Positions 8,231 to 16,392 of a stretch of 64,000 bases of DNA are shown here, piece after piece (position 1 is the stretch's first letter; every line of letters begins with the position of its first letter). The DNA lies in NCBI RefSeq assembly GCF_031582965.1, contig NZ_CP134049.1:3720001-3784000 (forward strand), given 5' to 3'. The DNA is from Bacillus sp. NEB1478 (lineage in GTDB: Bacteria; Bacillota; Bacilli; Bacillales; Fictibacillaceae). Made by a program: the position numbers and the translations under genes. Under the pieces are notes generated by a model. That model worked only from the letters and a program-made list of their open reading frames with translations. It was not told where the DNA came from and did not search any database.

Positions 8231-8460
8231 AATTAAGTCTAATCTGAAATTATTAAGTCTGTTTGAGAGTGAATTAAGTCTAATTCTTCATAATTAAGTC
8301 TCTTTCAACACTAATTAAGTCTAATCTGAAATTATTAAGTCTCTCGATAAATTTCGACGCACCACTTCCGCAATAGCTCCCATTAATATCCCACTAAAAA
8401 TCAGAAACGAATTGTGCATATACAAAGTCTTCGATATTCGCCCCTTATCAATGAACATAA
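8231..8460 (+). repeat. Periodic ATTAAGTCT array with downstream core (copy A)
   Basis: Six copies of (A)ATTAAGTCT begin at about 8231, 8251, 8272, 8292, 8313 and 8333, i.e. every 20-21 bases. The 30 bases 8231-8260 recur exactly at 8313-8342. Sixteen bases after the last unit comes AAATTTCGAC (8349-8358). The tract ends with ATTCGCCCCTTATCAATGAAC (two blocks, 8435-8456) just before the RND gene terminator. The same architecture recurs at 42864-43174 (copy C). Confidence 0.85.
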
Positions 8461-8490
8461 AAACACCCCGGCACTTTACGTGCCAGGGCG
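8457..8490 (-). terminator. Terminator of the RND permease gene
   Basis: Stem CCTGGCAC/GTGCCGGGG with a 5-base loop, followed on the minus strand by TGTTTTTATG. Confidence 0.8.
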
Positions 8491-8495
8491 TTCAA

Positions 8496-11400
8496 TTAAG
8501 CAGCAGCTGATGACCGCTTTTTCTTTTTACGATTAAACAGCTTTCCGATGTTTGCCAGCATTTCATAGATTACCGGTACGACAACTAACGTTAGTAATGT
8601 TGAAACCGTTAATCCGCCAATTACTACTATCGCTAAGCTCTTTGATACTAGGCTTCCGCTTTCTCCGCCAAGCATCAATGGAATCATCGCACAAATGGTT
8701 GCAACAGCTGTCATTAGGATCGGACGAAGACGAGTAGCTCCTGCTTCTAAAATGGAATCTCGTACACTCAATCCTTTATCTCGCTGCTGTTGAACGCGGT
8801 CGATAAATACGATAGCGTTTGTAACTACGATTCCGATTAACATCAATGCTCCGATGAGAGAAGAGATATCCAGCGGAATGCGAGATATAGCAAGTGCAAT
8901 AATAGCACCGACTGCTGCAAAAGGTAATGAGAATAAAATTGCGAACGGCGCGCGTGCCTGACCGAATGTAACGACCATGATCAAGTACACAATGAAAATC
9001 GCTGCCCCCATCGTCATGAACAGATCCATGAACTGATCGTTCATTTCTTCGCCTACTCCGCCTATTGCTACTTTAACACCATCAGGTTTCTCAAGTTCTT
9101 TAACAACATTAGAAACATCAAGGTTTACTTTCTTCACATTTTCATCTGTGATCATGCCTGTAACTTGCAAATACTCTTTCCCGTCTTTACGGAATACTTG
9201 TGATTTCGCAGGCTTAAGTGTTAAGTCCGCAACATCCTTCAATGCGACAGGTCCCTTTACTGGTGAAAGAACGATCGAACTCATCAAGTCTTCACGGTCA
9301 TTCACGTCACTTAAGTCATAACTCATGACTACTGGCAGTTTAATGCCATCTAACGTAATTTGGCCGACCGGACTATTATTGACTAATCCTTTTAGTTGTT
9401 GAGCAATATCAGAAGGTGTTAACCCTGCCTCTTGCGCTTTTGATTGGTTAACGTTCATTACCCATTCATTTTTAATATCTTCATTATTGGACTGTACATT
9501 TTCCAGCCCTTTTACATCTTTTAATTTCTTGGTTAACTTTTCAGCCATTGGTGCAAGGTCAGTCTGCTTTTCAGCTGTGATGTTCAGCGTTAATATATTT
9601 GAGCTGCCACCCATCATACTCGCCTTATTTGCAGAAACCGTTGCTGGAGCAAACTCTTTTTCGAGATTTTTCATATCTGATAAGAATTGATCTGTATCAG
9701 CGCCTTTTTCCATTTTAGCAGTGAAGGTTGCAACGTTGTTTCCTTTTGCTTGACCCCACTGTGCCATTTCACTGGATACACCGACTTGTGAGAAACTTGT
9801 TAATACACCATCGTGATTTTTAATTTTTTCTTCTAGTTTAAACGTACCCGCTTTTACATCATCAAAAGAGGTATCTTCAGGATATTCCATCGTAACGTTC
9901 ACAATACTTTCTTCTGCCGAATCCATTGCCCCCGCTGGCATCACAGCATAAAGTGCAATTGATCCCGCAAAAAGTAAAATACAAATTCCGCTTACGATCC
10001 ATTTATGGTTTAAAGACCAGTTTAGGATGTTTAAGTAGCGTCTTGGAGGTTTTGGCGTATGTTCTTTTACGTTTTTCAGCATTTTGTAACTCATTAACGG
10101 TACAACTGTAAGCGCCACAAGCAGTGATGCCAGCAATGAGTATACAACCGTTAATGCAAACGGCAAGAAGAAAACGCCTAGTGCTCCTTCAACAAGTCCG
10201 ACAGGTAAAAATACAGCGATTGTTGTAATTGTGGATGCTGTAATAGCTTTTGCGACCTCTCTTACAGAATCAACGATCAGTTCTTTCGAGCGTTCTCCTG
10301 TTTGCAGACGGCGGAAGATATTCTCGATAACTACGATACTATCATCTACTAGCCGCCCTACTGCGACCGCTAATCCGCCTAGTGTTAAAATATTCAGTGT
10401 AATCCCTGATTGATGCAATAAGAATAACGTTAAGCAAATTGATAACGGAATACTGATTACAGCAATAATTGTGGATTTAAAATGACGCAAGAAAAGCAAG
10501 ATAACAACAGAAGCAAACAAAGCTCCTAAGGCAACTTCTTTCGCCATGCTCATTACAGAATCATACACAGAGTCAGAGGTTGCGAAAAATACTGCCAGCT
10601 TAAAATCCTTTCCGTACTGCTTATTAATCTCTTTCATTTTGGCGCGTACATCGTCGCCAACCTGAACAGCATTAGCATTTGATTCTTTTGTTATAGCTAA
10701 ATACATAGCATCTTTTCCATCAACATGTGTAATGGAATCCAAGTGCTGAACATCTTTTAACTCAGCTACATCTTTTAGTAAAACTCCTGGTGCAACAGCG
10801 ATATTTTGCCATGCATCCAAATCTTTCATTTCACCAAGCACACGAAGCGTGTTCGTTTTTTCTTCAAGTGTTACATCTCCAGCTGGAATCGAAACATCTT
10901 TTCCTTGAAGTGCTGCGATAATTTGCGGTGCTGCAACCTTCTTTTCCATGAGCTTAGCTTGATCTAATTTTAACGTAATTTCACGAGTTGCTTTTCCGTA
11001 CAATGCTGCATCAGAAACACCGTCAACTCCTTCAATCTGTGGAATGACTTCTTCTTCAATCAGCTTATAATCGGTTGCAGTAAACGCTCCATCCTTGTTA
11101 ATTGTCATATCCATAATTGGAATCATCGACGTATTTAACTGGACAACAAATGGCTTTTGCACCCCTTCTGGCAACGGGAAGCTATTCGTCTTTCGTTCTA
11201 CTTCTGCAGTTACTTCCTTCATGTCTGTATCCATATTAACAGTTAAGTCAATTTTGGAAATCCCTTGACCCGATACAGAAGTAACCGATTCAACGCCTTT
11301 AATATTGCGAAGGTCTTGTTCCAAAGGTTCTGTAATGGTATCTGTCATTGTCTCTGAATCCATACCATCTGCAAGTGTTGTTATTGTTACCATTGGATTA

Positions 11401-11525
11401 TCAATACTCGGTAAAAATTCCATCGGTAATCGCTGACCTGCATAAACCCCTAACGCAGAAATCAACAAACACATGATTACGATGGCTGAACGGTTTTTCA
11501 ATGAAAACCATGTAAGCTTCAACAT
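8496..11525 (-). CDS. RND family efflux permease (HAE1/AcrB type, SwrC-like)
   Basis: A 1009-residue proton-driven drug or lipopeptide efflux pump of the AcrB/SwrC superfamily. N-terminal LKLTWFSLKNRSAIVIM leads into the first membrane helix, then periplasm-type porter domains, the conserved GGLAVAVGRLVDDSIVVIENI block (two Asp of the proton relay), a second porter half and a second six-helix bundle ending VVTNAIVFIDRVQQ and ILMTAVATICAMIPL. The ATG at 11525 is chosen because GGAGG lies 7 bases upstream and the extra 15 codons of the longer frame match nothing. No membrane fusion protein gene is adjacent, as with SwrC. Substrate unknown. Confidence 0.9.
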   Translation of the reverse strand: MLKLTWFSLKNRSAIVIMCLLISALGVYAGQRLPMEFLPSIDNPMVTITTLADGMDSETMTDTITEPLEQDLRNIKGVESVTSVSGQGISKIDLTVNMDTDMKEVTAEVERKTNSFPLPEGVQKPFVVQLNTSMIPIMDMTINKDGAFTATDYKLIEEEVIPQIEGVDGVSDAALYGKATREITLKLDQAKLMEKKVAAPQIIAALQGKDVSIPAGDVTLEEKTNTLRVLGEMKDLDAWQNIAVAPGVLLKDVAELKDVQHLDSITHVDGKDAMYLAITKESNANAVQVGDDVRAKMKEINKQYGKDFKLAVFFATSDSVYDSVMSMAKEVALGALFASVVILLFLRHFKSTIIAVISIPLSICLTLFLLHQSGITLNILTLGGLAVAVGRLVDDSIVVIENIFRRLQTGERSKELIVDSVREVAKAITASTITTIAVFLPVGLVEGALGVFFLPFALTVVYSLLASLLVALTVVPLMSYKMLKNVKEHTPKPPRRYLNILNWSLNHKWIVSGICILLFAGSIALYAVMPAGAMDSAEESIVNVTMEYPEDTSFDDVKAGTFKLEEKIKNHDGVLTSFSQVGVSSEMAQWGQAKGNNVATFTAKMEKGADTDQFLSDMKNLEKEFAPATVSANKASMMGGSSNILTLNITAEKQTDLAPMAEKLTKKLKDVKGLENVQSNNEDIKNEWVMNVNQSKAQEAGLTPSDIAQQLKGLVNNSPVGQITLDGIKLPVVMSYDLSDVNDREDLMSSIVLSPVKGPVALKDVADLTLKPAKSQVFRKDGKEYLQVTGMITDENVKKVNLDVSNVVKELEKPDGVKVAIGGVGEEMNDQFMDLFMTMGAAIFIVYLIMVVTFGQARAPFAILFSLPFAAVGAIIALAISRIPLDISSLIGALMLIGIVVTNAIVFIDRVQQQRDKGLSVRDSILEAGATRLRPILMTAVATICAMIPLMLGGESGSLVSKSLAIVVIGGLTVSTLLTLVVVPVIYEMLANIGKLFNRKKKKRSSAAA

Positions 11526-11576
11526 CTCCCTGCCTCCATCCCTTACAGCCTTTAAGTACGAAAGGCTCACTTTTTA

Positions 11577-11596
11577 TACAATACTTGGATATTGTA
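11577..11596 (-). promoter_or_regulatory. Operator-like 7-6-7 palindrome on the RND promoter
   Basis: TACAATA-N6-TATTGTA, a perfect inverted repeat whose right arm contains the -10 element. A repressor bound here would block the promoter. Confidence 0.6.
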
Positions 11597-11619
11597 GTAC
11601 GATTTGAATGTAAAAACAA
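11591..11619 (-). promoter_or_regulatory. Promoter of the RND permease gene
   Basis: TTGTTT at 11614-11619, a 17-base spacer and TACAAT at 11591-11596 on the minus strand, about 65 bases before the start. Confidence 0.55.
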
Positions 11620-11712
11620 GCTGCATCTATAAAAATTTTCCAAATGTACACAAATCCCTATGTATCAACAAAAAACTATATGTTTGTCCTCCATTTTTTA
11701 TTCTTTTTAACT

Positions 11713-11742
11713 GAAAAAACCACCCTAAAATTTATAGGGTGG
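11713..11742 (-). terminator. Terminator of the NlpC/P60-like gene
   Basis: CCACCCTA/TAGGGTGG stem with a 7-base loop, followed on the minus strand by TTTTTT. Confidence 0.8.
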
Positions 11743-11754
11743 AGTCCAAAATCA

Positions 11755-12213
11755 TTAAGGTAAGTATCTTCGTGCGCCTGCATAAATATCTTTCCAGTAT
11801 TTTGTGTTCATCGACTGGATGCGGACGCCTTTAGTAGTAGCCGCTATGAAACTTTTATTTCCAAGATAGATCCCTACAAAAGAGACACTTTTACCATTCG
11901 TCTTAAAGAATACGAGATCTCCTAATTTTTCTTTTCCTTTAGTAACAGCTGCTCCGCCGTTAAACTGTGCAGCAGACGTTCTTGGAATTTCTTTTTTTAC
12001 AACAGTTGTTTTAAAGATATATTTCGTAAAGCCCGATGCATCGAAGCCTTTTGGTGTTGTACCTCCCCATTTATAGGGAGTTCCCATATAGACTTTGGCC
12101 GTTTCTGTTACTTCTTGGTCATAGGATGGAGAAGCTTTAGCGACTGTTACACCGCCTAGTATAAACATTTCGGCAAGTCCTAATGAAACAAATGCGATTA
12201 AAATACGTTTCAT
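11755..12213 (-). CDS. Secreted NlpC/P60-fold protein with all three catalytic positions replaced
   Basis: A 152-residue protein with a signal peptide (cleavage near AKA-SPS, residue 28) and one NlpC/P60 domain. The fold signatures are all present: GTPYKWGGTTPKGFD, IPRTSAAQFN, LGDLVFF, VGIYLGNKSFI. The active site is not: the nucleophile Cys of FDCSGF is Ala (A59, codon GCA), the His of SHVGIY is Phe (F112), and the third His of FIHA is Ala (A124). Each needs at least two base changes, so this is not a single recent mutation. The gene has a normal ribosome site, signal peptide and terminator, which suggests it is expressed and kept, perhaps as a binding or regulatory wall protein. It follows the rsiX gene on the same strand. 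Confidence 0.88.
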   Translation of the reverse strand: MKRILIAFVSLGLAEMFILGGVTVAKASPSYDQEVTETAKVYMGTPYKWGGTTPKGFDASGFTKYIFKTTVVKKEIPRTSAAQFNGGAAVTKGKEKLGDLVFFKTNGKSVSFVGIYLGNKSFIAATTKGVRIQSMNTKYWKDIYAGARRYLP

Positions 12214-12292
12214 ATAAAAACATCCTCTCTTTTTAGCTTCTTTACTAGATTAGACGAAGAGAAGAGTAACAAGGTTTCTATTTTCCCATAAG

Positions 12293-12319
12293 AAAAAGAC
12301 TGCAAAATGCAGCCTTTTT
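12293..12319 (-). terminator. Terminator of sigX-rsiX
   Basis: AAAAAG-CTGCA/TGCAG-CTTTTT hairpin just after the rsiX stop. Confidence 0.75.
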
Positions 12320-12324
12320 CGACA

Positions 12325-13509
12325 TTATTGTTCATAGAAATTAATTCCGGTTACGTCTTTGATCGGTTCCTTTAGATTATATGTCCCTATTGAATCTTTT
12401 CCAGGTATATTAAACTTTACACTATGATAACCATAACTTTCAGCAGTAAGCAGAATACCATCAATCATCATAATATTGCTTTCTTCTTCCTTATAAAGTT
12501 TAAATGAATGAGGGAATGTTACTTCAATTGAATGTTTACCGGTTATTTCAACTTTTAGTTCCAAATCTTTCGGCAGCAATGGTGTCAATCCACGTTCTTG
12601 ATCATCATCCATTTCATTAATTGCTTCACTAACGTCTTTTGGCATTTCTTGTGTTTCTTTCCCAGCTGAATACAGGCTTACGATAAACGTATCTGTTGTT
12701 GGAGTATCAAATCGATAAAATGGAGATCCTGCTGGCGCCGTTATGTCCTGTTCTTTCTTTAAACCGATGTTAGGGAACTCGTAACCTTTCTGCCCATTCA
12801 TCCGAAATTCAGCTTTTTGTTTTTTATTAAAAAATGTTAATGAGAGCAATGGATCTAGCAAATCCTCGTCCGCTTCATAAATAGACCCAGGCGGCCAATC
12901 GATGATCACCGTTTCTTCCTCTTCAGTAATCTTTGCACGATTTAAAGAGCTTTCAGAAAGTCCAGCATTCTCTGGCTTGAAATTTCTAAGCTGCTCTTTC
13001 ACATTTTCTAAGTAGTTCGACTTTTTGGTAACAAAACTGACAGGAATTACGATTTGAGCTTGATTATCTAAATAGGTTACTGTTACCCAGTCCGTTTTTG
13101 CATTGGCAAACTCTTTCGCCAACTTTGGTCCGTGATAGTTAACGTTGACAGGGGTAACTGCATCCGTACCGTTTAAAGACATGGTTGAATTGGATTGATC
13201 TGCAGCCTTGTCAAAACTCGCTTTAGATTCCATTTTTCCTGACTCAGCGATTTTATACGATACGTTATCCATCTTACCGCTGTTTTTAACAAGTTCCGGA
13301 GCAAAAACGCCAAACAGCACAAGTGCACATGCAGTTGCCAAAGCAGGAAGCCCCCAAGATGGAATGCTGCGTCTACCCTTTGTTTGTTTATAATTAATAT
13401 TAGCTTGTATTCTCAGAAAAAGGTCTTGTTTGGATCGTCGGTCTCTTATAGGCGGCAGATTCTTAAGCAGCTGCTCAATCTTTTCGTCATTCCACTTAAT
13501 TGGTTCCAT
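12325..13509 (-). CDS. rsiX: Anti-sigma-X factor RsiX
   Basis: A 394-residue single-pass membrane protein that holds SigX inactive. It opens with EWNDEKIEQLLKNLP-type residues (here IKWNDEKIEQLLKNLPPIRDRRS), has one membrane segment at about residues 51-69 (PALATACALVLFGVF) and a large extracytoplasmic part ending IDGILLTAESYGYHSVKF and KEPIKD, as in Bacillus RsiX. The start overlaps the last 14 bases of sigX, with a GGAGG inside sigX, which couples their translation. The extracytoplasmic part is somewhat longer than in B. subtilis (368 residues). Assignment rests on position and these blocks. Confidence 0.88.
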   Translation of the reverse strand: MEPIKWNDEKIEQLLKNLPPIRDRRSKQDLFLRIQANINYKQTKGRRSIPSWGLPALATACALVLFGVFAPELVKNSGKMDNVSYKIAESGKMESKASFDKAADQSNSTMSLNGTDAVTPVNVNYHGPKLAKEFANAKTDWVTVTYLDNQAQIVIPVSFVTKKSNYLENVKEQLRNFKPENAGLSESSLNRAKITEEEETVIIDWPPGSIYEADEDLLDPLLSLTFFNKKQKAEFRMNGQKGYEFPNIGLKKEQDITAPAGSPFYRFDTPTTDTFIVSLYSAGKETQEMPKDVSEAINEMDDDQERGLTPLLPKDLELKVEITGKHSIEVTFPHSFKLYKEEESNIMMIDGILLTAESYGYHSVKFNIPGKDSIGTYNLKEPIKDVTGINFYEQ

Positions 13510-14041
13510 CTTTCAATTCCTCCTCCAGGCCCGGATGCTGATCAAGCCATTTGCGCAATTCTTTTATGGCCCGGTGCTGGGTGGTTTTCACTTTACTTTC
13601 TGTCCAACTTAAAATTTGTGCAGTTTCCACAATCGATAATGATTGGATATATCGAAGTACCAACACCTGTTGTTGATCAAATGAACAGCGTTTTAGCATT
13701 TTATACAAATCTTTGAAAGACTCTTTCTTAGCTACTAACTCTTCTGGAAGGGGGTCTTGATCACGTAAAACGTTTTCGCTTTCTTTAATATCAAAGAACA
13801 AAAATTTCTTGCTCCGTCTTGCTTGCTTCCTTAACCAGTCAATGGCCACATGTCTAGCTATGGAATATAACCATGTTTTTTCCGTACTCTTTCCTTCAAA
13901 ACTTTCATATGAGTTTAAAACCCGGATGTAAACTTCCTGTACGAGATCCTCTGCCGACTCCCGGTTTCGGACCATATAGAACAAAAATTGAAACAACGCG
14001 TGGTGGTACTCGTCGTACAACCGGTCGAACGTTTCTTTCAC
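13496..14041 (-). CDS. sigX: ECF sigma factor SigX
   Basis: A 181-residue ECF RNA polymerase sigma factor controlling envelope modification genes. Region 2 shows FQFLFYMVRNRESAEDLVQEVYIRVLNSYESFEGKS followed by EKTWLYSIARHVAIDWLRKQ; region 4 shows VLVLRYIQSLSIVETAQILSWTESKVKTTQHRAIKELRK. These are almost the wording of B. subtilis SigX. It starts with GTG at 14041, preceded by CAGGGGG. A SigX-type promoter lies 36-62 bases upstream, so it is autoregulated. The gene overlaps rsiX. Confidence 0.95.
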   Translation of the reverse strand: MKETFDRLYDEYHHALFQFLFYMVRNRESAEDLVQEVYIRVLNSYESFEGKSTEKTWLYSIARHVAIDWLRKQARRSKKFLFFDIKESENVLRDQDPLPEELVAKKESFKDLYKMLKRCSFDQQQVLVLRYIQSLSIVETAQILSWTESKVKTTQHRAIKELRKWLDQHPGLEEELKDGTN

Positions 14042-14076
14042 TACTAATGGCCCCCTGTCTCTCTCTATTTTATGTA

Positions 14077-14103
14077 GTCGAATTATTTTAAAAAAAAGTT
14101 ACA
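14077..14103 (-). promoter_or_regulatory. SigX autoregulatory promoter
   Basis: TGTAAC at 14098-14103, 17-base spacer, CGAC at 14077-14080 on the minus strand. This matches the ECF sigma-X consensus. The spacer carries a long A/T run, which this class often has. Confidence 0.85.
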
Positions 14104-14211
14104 ACTCACTATTTCACATTACAAGTCTACCTTTAAAAGATACTTACGGAAAGGACCATTTGGTCGATATTTACCAACAAATCTAGTTCTGCTTTGACAA
14201 ATAAAGCCAAA

Positions 14212-14242
14212 CAAAACAAAAACCCGCTGAATTCAGCGGGTT
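14212..14242 (-). terminator. Terminator of the GNAT-TetR operon
   Basis: Perfect AACCCGCTGAATTCAGCGGGTT palindrome (two blocks) followed on the minus strand by TTTTG. Confidence 0.85.
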
Positions 14243-14245
14243 AAT

Positions 14246-14857
14246 TTATTTATTCATAACATAACTTATAAACATTTCCTCAAGGGTTTCCCAAGTTTTG
14301 CGATATTCTGCTTCATTTCCTAAAAAAGAATAGTGTAGTACATTTCCGTCTCGAATTCCCCAAAATATACGTGATATATTCTGCGGATCAAGATTCTCTT
14401 TTATTTCACCAGCAGATTGTCCATCCTGGATAATCGTAACAATATAATCAATGAATTTATTATATCTTTCTTCTAAAATCACCCGTAAATCATCTTGCCT
14501 AGATCCATACAGCCAAAATTCAATATATACTCTTCTTGCCTGCTGGATTTCTTCTGTCAACTCTTGCTCTCTGAAACGGCGGAATATATTGATGAGTTTT
14601 TCTTTAGCACTTTTAAGTAACGAATTCTCTTGTGCGACTTCATCAAAAAACGAATTCGTATTAATTTGCAGGAGCTGCAGATAAATTTCCTCTTTACTCG
14701 CGAAGTAATTATAGATAGCACCTTTACTAATATTAGAGTCTTTTACGATATCATCAATAATGGTCGCTTGATATCCTTTTTCTCCAAAACACTTTAAAGC
14801 GCTCTCAATAATTTGGCTGCGTTTTTCTTCCTTGTATTGCTCTGAAACCTTGGGCAT
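14246..14857 (-). CDS. TetR/AcrR family transcriptional repressor
   Basis: A 203-residue one-component regulator. The N-terminal helix-turn-helix reads IIESALKCFGEKGYQATIIDDIVKDSNISKGAIYNYFASKEEIYL, the signature of TetR. The C-terminal ligand/dimer domain ends with GIRDGNVLHYSFLG-type helices. It is the second gene behind the GNAT gene (50-base gap), and a perfect 18-base operator-like palindrome sits at the GNAT promoter, so autoregulation of the pair is likely. The ribosome site GGAGGAAGC is clear. Ligand unknown. A role for the RND pump 3 kb away is possible but its operator has a different sequence. Confidence 0.9.
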   Translation of the reverse strand: MPKVSEQYKEEKRSQIIESALKCFGEKGYQATIIDDIVKDSNISKGAIYNYFASKEEIYLQLLQINTNSFFDEVAQENSLLKSAKEKLINIFRRFREQELTEEIQQARRVYIEFWLYGSRQDDLRVILEERYNKFIDYIVTIIQDGQSAGEIKENLDPQNISRIFWGIRDGNVLHYSFLGNEAEYRKTWETLEEMFISYVMNK

Positions 14858-14907
14858 GATGCTTCCTCCAAAAAACTAAGTCTTTCATGTTTAGTATATC
14901 AAAGTTT

Positions 14908-15825
14908 TCAGTCTATTTCGGAAAAAGTTTTAATAGAATTCTGTTCTGCTTCTTTTTTTATCGGAAGAGCCATATGCACTTGTTCTACAAATGTTGTAAA
15001 CCCTGCATTCGTTAGTAAATGATTTAGTGCGTTATCTTTCTTTGGAACATTTAACGTTATTCTTTTACAAGAAGTTTCCCAAGGTCCGAATGCAGCATCT
15101 AATAGACTTGCTGTAGCTTCCTCATCAGATTCTAATTGCGGGTCAGTGAAACATTGGTAAAGAATAATCGCTGCAAGTTCACCTTTTTCATTGTAATTAT
15201 TCTTGTAAACCGTATAGCCAACAGGCTTCTCATCTTTACTTGCGATCACACATGTAAAATCTTTTAAGCTCGCAAATTGTGTCTGCCATGCCGTCAATGG
15301 CTCATAAAAGGAAACTTCTTTAATCGCATGCAAGTTCACTTCTTCTATTTTTATATCCTTATTTATCTCGCAAAAATTGGAGACTGGTCCATCATGGTTT
15401 AAGAAGATAAGTTCTTCAAATTTTTCGTAACCCATTTTTTCATATAGTTTAATTGCTGCTGTATTGCTCATAATCGCTTCGAGTCTTGCAGTATCTACCT
15501 CTTTTTGAGCATAAATATCTAAACAGACAGAAATCAGTTTCTTGCCGATGCCCATTCCTCTAAAATCAGGAGCGATTGCTGTGCCGCCATTCCAAACATA
15601 GCGTTTGCCATTAATTTCTCGAAAGCTGTTTAATACAAAACCAGCAAGTTTGCCTTCGTACACGGCTACAACAGAATCTTCGAGGGAAATACCTTCGCCC
15701 GCTACTTTTTGAATAAAACGGTTAAGATCCATCGTCATATCAGAGAAATAATGTTTCCATGATTCATTCCATAAAGAAATCGCTTCATCAAAACTCAATT
15801 CACTAAAACGCTTAATAACTAACAC
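14908..15825 (-). CDS. Tandem-domain GNAT family N-acetyltransferase
   Basis: A 305-residue cytosolic acetyltransferase. The N-terminal GNAT domain has the acetyl-CoA loop APDFRGMGIGKKL near residue 90 and NTAAIKLYEKMGY near 125-140; the second half (GYTVYKN, ATASLLDAAFG, NALNHLLTNAGF) is a degenerate second GNAT domain without the Q/RxxGxG loop. GTG at 15825 has GAGGAG 8 bases upstream, whereas the GTG at 15834 overlaps it. A palindromic operator immediately follows the -10 element. It probably acetylates a small molecule or peptide; the substrate cannot be deduced. Confidence 0.85.
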   Translation of the reverse strand: MLVIKRFSELSFDEAISLWNESWKHYFSDMTMDLNRFIQKVAGEGISLEDSVVAVYEGKLAGFVLNSFREINGKRYVWNGGTAIAPDFRGMGIGKKLISVCLDIYAQKEVDTARLEAIMSNTAAIKLYEKMGYEKFEELIFLNHDGPVSNFCEINKDIKIEEVNLHAIKEVSFYEPLTAWQTQFASLKDFTCVIASKDEKPVGYTVYKNNYNEKGELAAIILYQCFTDPQLESDEEATASLLDAAFGPWETSCKRITLNVPKKDNALNHLLTNAGFTTFVEQVHMALPIKKEAEQNSIKTFSEID

Positions 15826-15852
15826 TAGCCTCACTCCTCAAGTCATGTTTTA

Positions 15853-15870
15853 AAAACGACTGGTCGTTTT
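15853..15870 (-). promoter_or_regulatory. Perfect 18-base TetR-type operator
   Basis: AAAACGAC-TG-GTCGTTTT: two exact 8-base arms. It begins one base after the -10 element of the GNAT promoter and covers the transcription start. Confidence 0.75.
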
Positions 15871-15898
15871 ATTTTATTCTATAAAAAAAATTCTGTAA
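15871..15898 (-). promoter_or_regulatory. Promoter of the GNAT-TetR operon
   Basis: TTACAG (15893-15898), 16-base spacer, TAAAAT (15871-15876) on the minus strand, abutting the operator. Confidence 0.55.
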
Positions 15899-15919
15899 TG
15901 ACTATAAGATTCGTTCGAC

Positions 15920-15971
15920 AAAAAAAAGCTGATTTCATGAGATTAGATGATAATCCGCATAAACCAGCTTT
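15920..15971 (-). terminator. Terminator of the 101-residue hypothetical gene
   Basis: AAAGCTGGTTT paired with AAATCAGCTTT (one G-T pair), long loop, then TTTTTTT on the minus strand. Confidence 0.55.
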
Positions 15972-15976
15972 CGAAC

Positions 15977-16282
15977 TTACTGTTTACTTTTTTCTTCAAA
16001 AAGCATTTTAAAATGCTCGTAGTATTCCTCTAGTTTCCGGTCTTCTTGTTTAATAAAATCATTTCTTTCTTGATCGGTTTTCTTTTCTAATCCGCTGGCT
16101 CCAAATTTAGTTAAGTCATCCAAAACACCAGAAGTTTTTTTTCCTATCTCAACATCCTCTTTAAGCAATTGTGAGATCTCTGTCAGCCTGTTCAGCTCAT
16201 CCTCGGTGGAACTCTTTTTTTGAAGAATCTGTCCTAACATAGAATAAAGAAGCTGTGCTCTTTCTTTTGTCTGAGCTTTCAT
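15977..16282 (-). CDS. Hypothetical coiled-coil protein
   Basis: I do not recognise this 101-residue protein. It is charged and predicted mostly helical: MKAQTKERAQLLYSMLGQIL, then KSSTEDELNRLTEISQLLKED and, near the end, EDRKLEEYYEHFKMLFEEK. There is no signal peptide or membrane segment. ATG at 16282 has GAGGAG 7 bases upstream; the GTG codons further out overlap that site. It is divergent from the PBP gene across 110 bases and ends in its own terminator. Good start and stop signals make it a real gene. Confidence 0.7.
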   Translation of the reverse strand: MKAQTKERAQLLYSMLGQILQKKSSTEDELNRLTEISQLLKEDVEIGKKTSGVLDDLTKFGASGLEKKTDQERNDFIKQEDRKLEEYYEHFKMLFEEKSKQ

Positions 16283-16392
16283 ACTATCACTCCTCACCAC
16301 CCATCATTCCCCTCCTTGAATATAATAAACTGTTTTATTTAGGAAAAGATTGGGTAAATCAAGGGTAGTGTCCTAAAGAAAGGAAGAGTGCT

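Noticed and set aside
8231..8342. CRISPR array
   Set aside because: Units are 9-10 bases, the gaps are about 10 bases and partly conserved; there are no cas genes.
14246..14857. TetR as direct regulator of the RND pump
   Set aside because: The palindromes at the two promoters differ completely in sequence; no supporting site was found.
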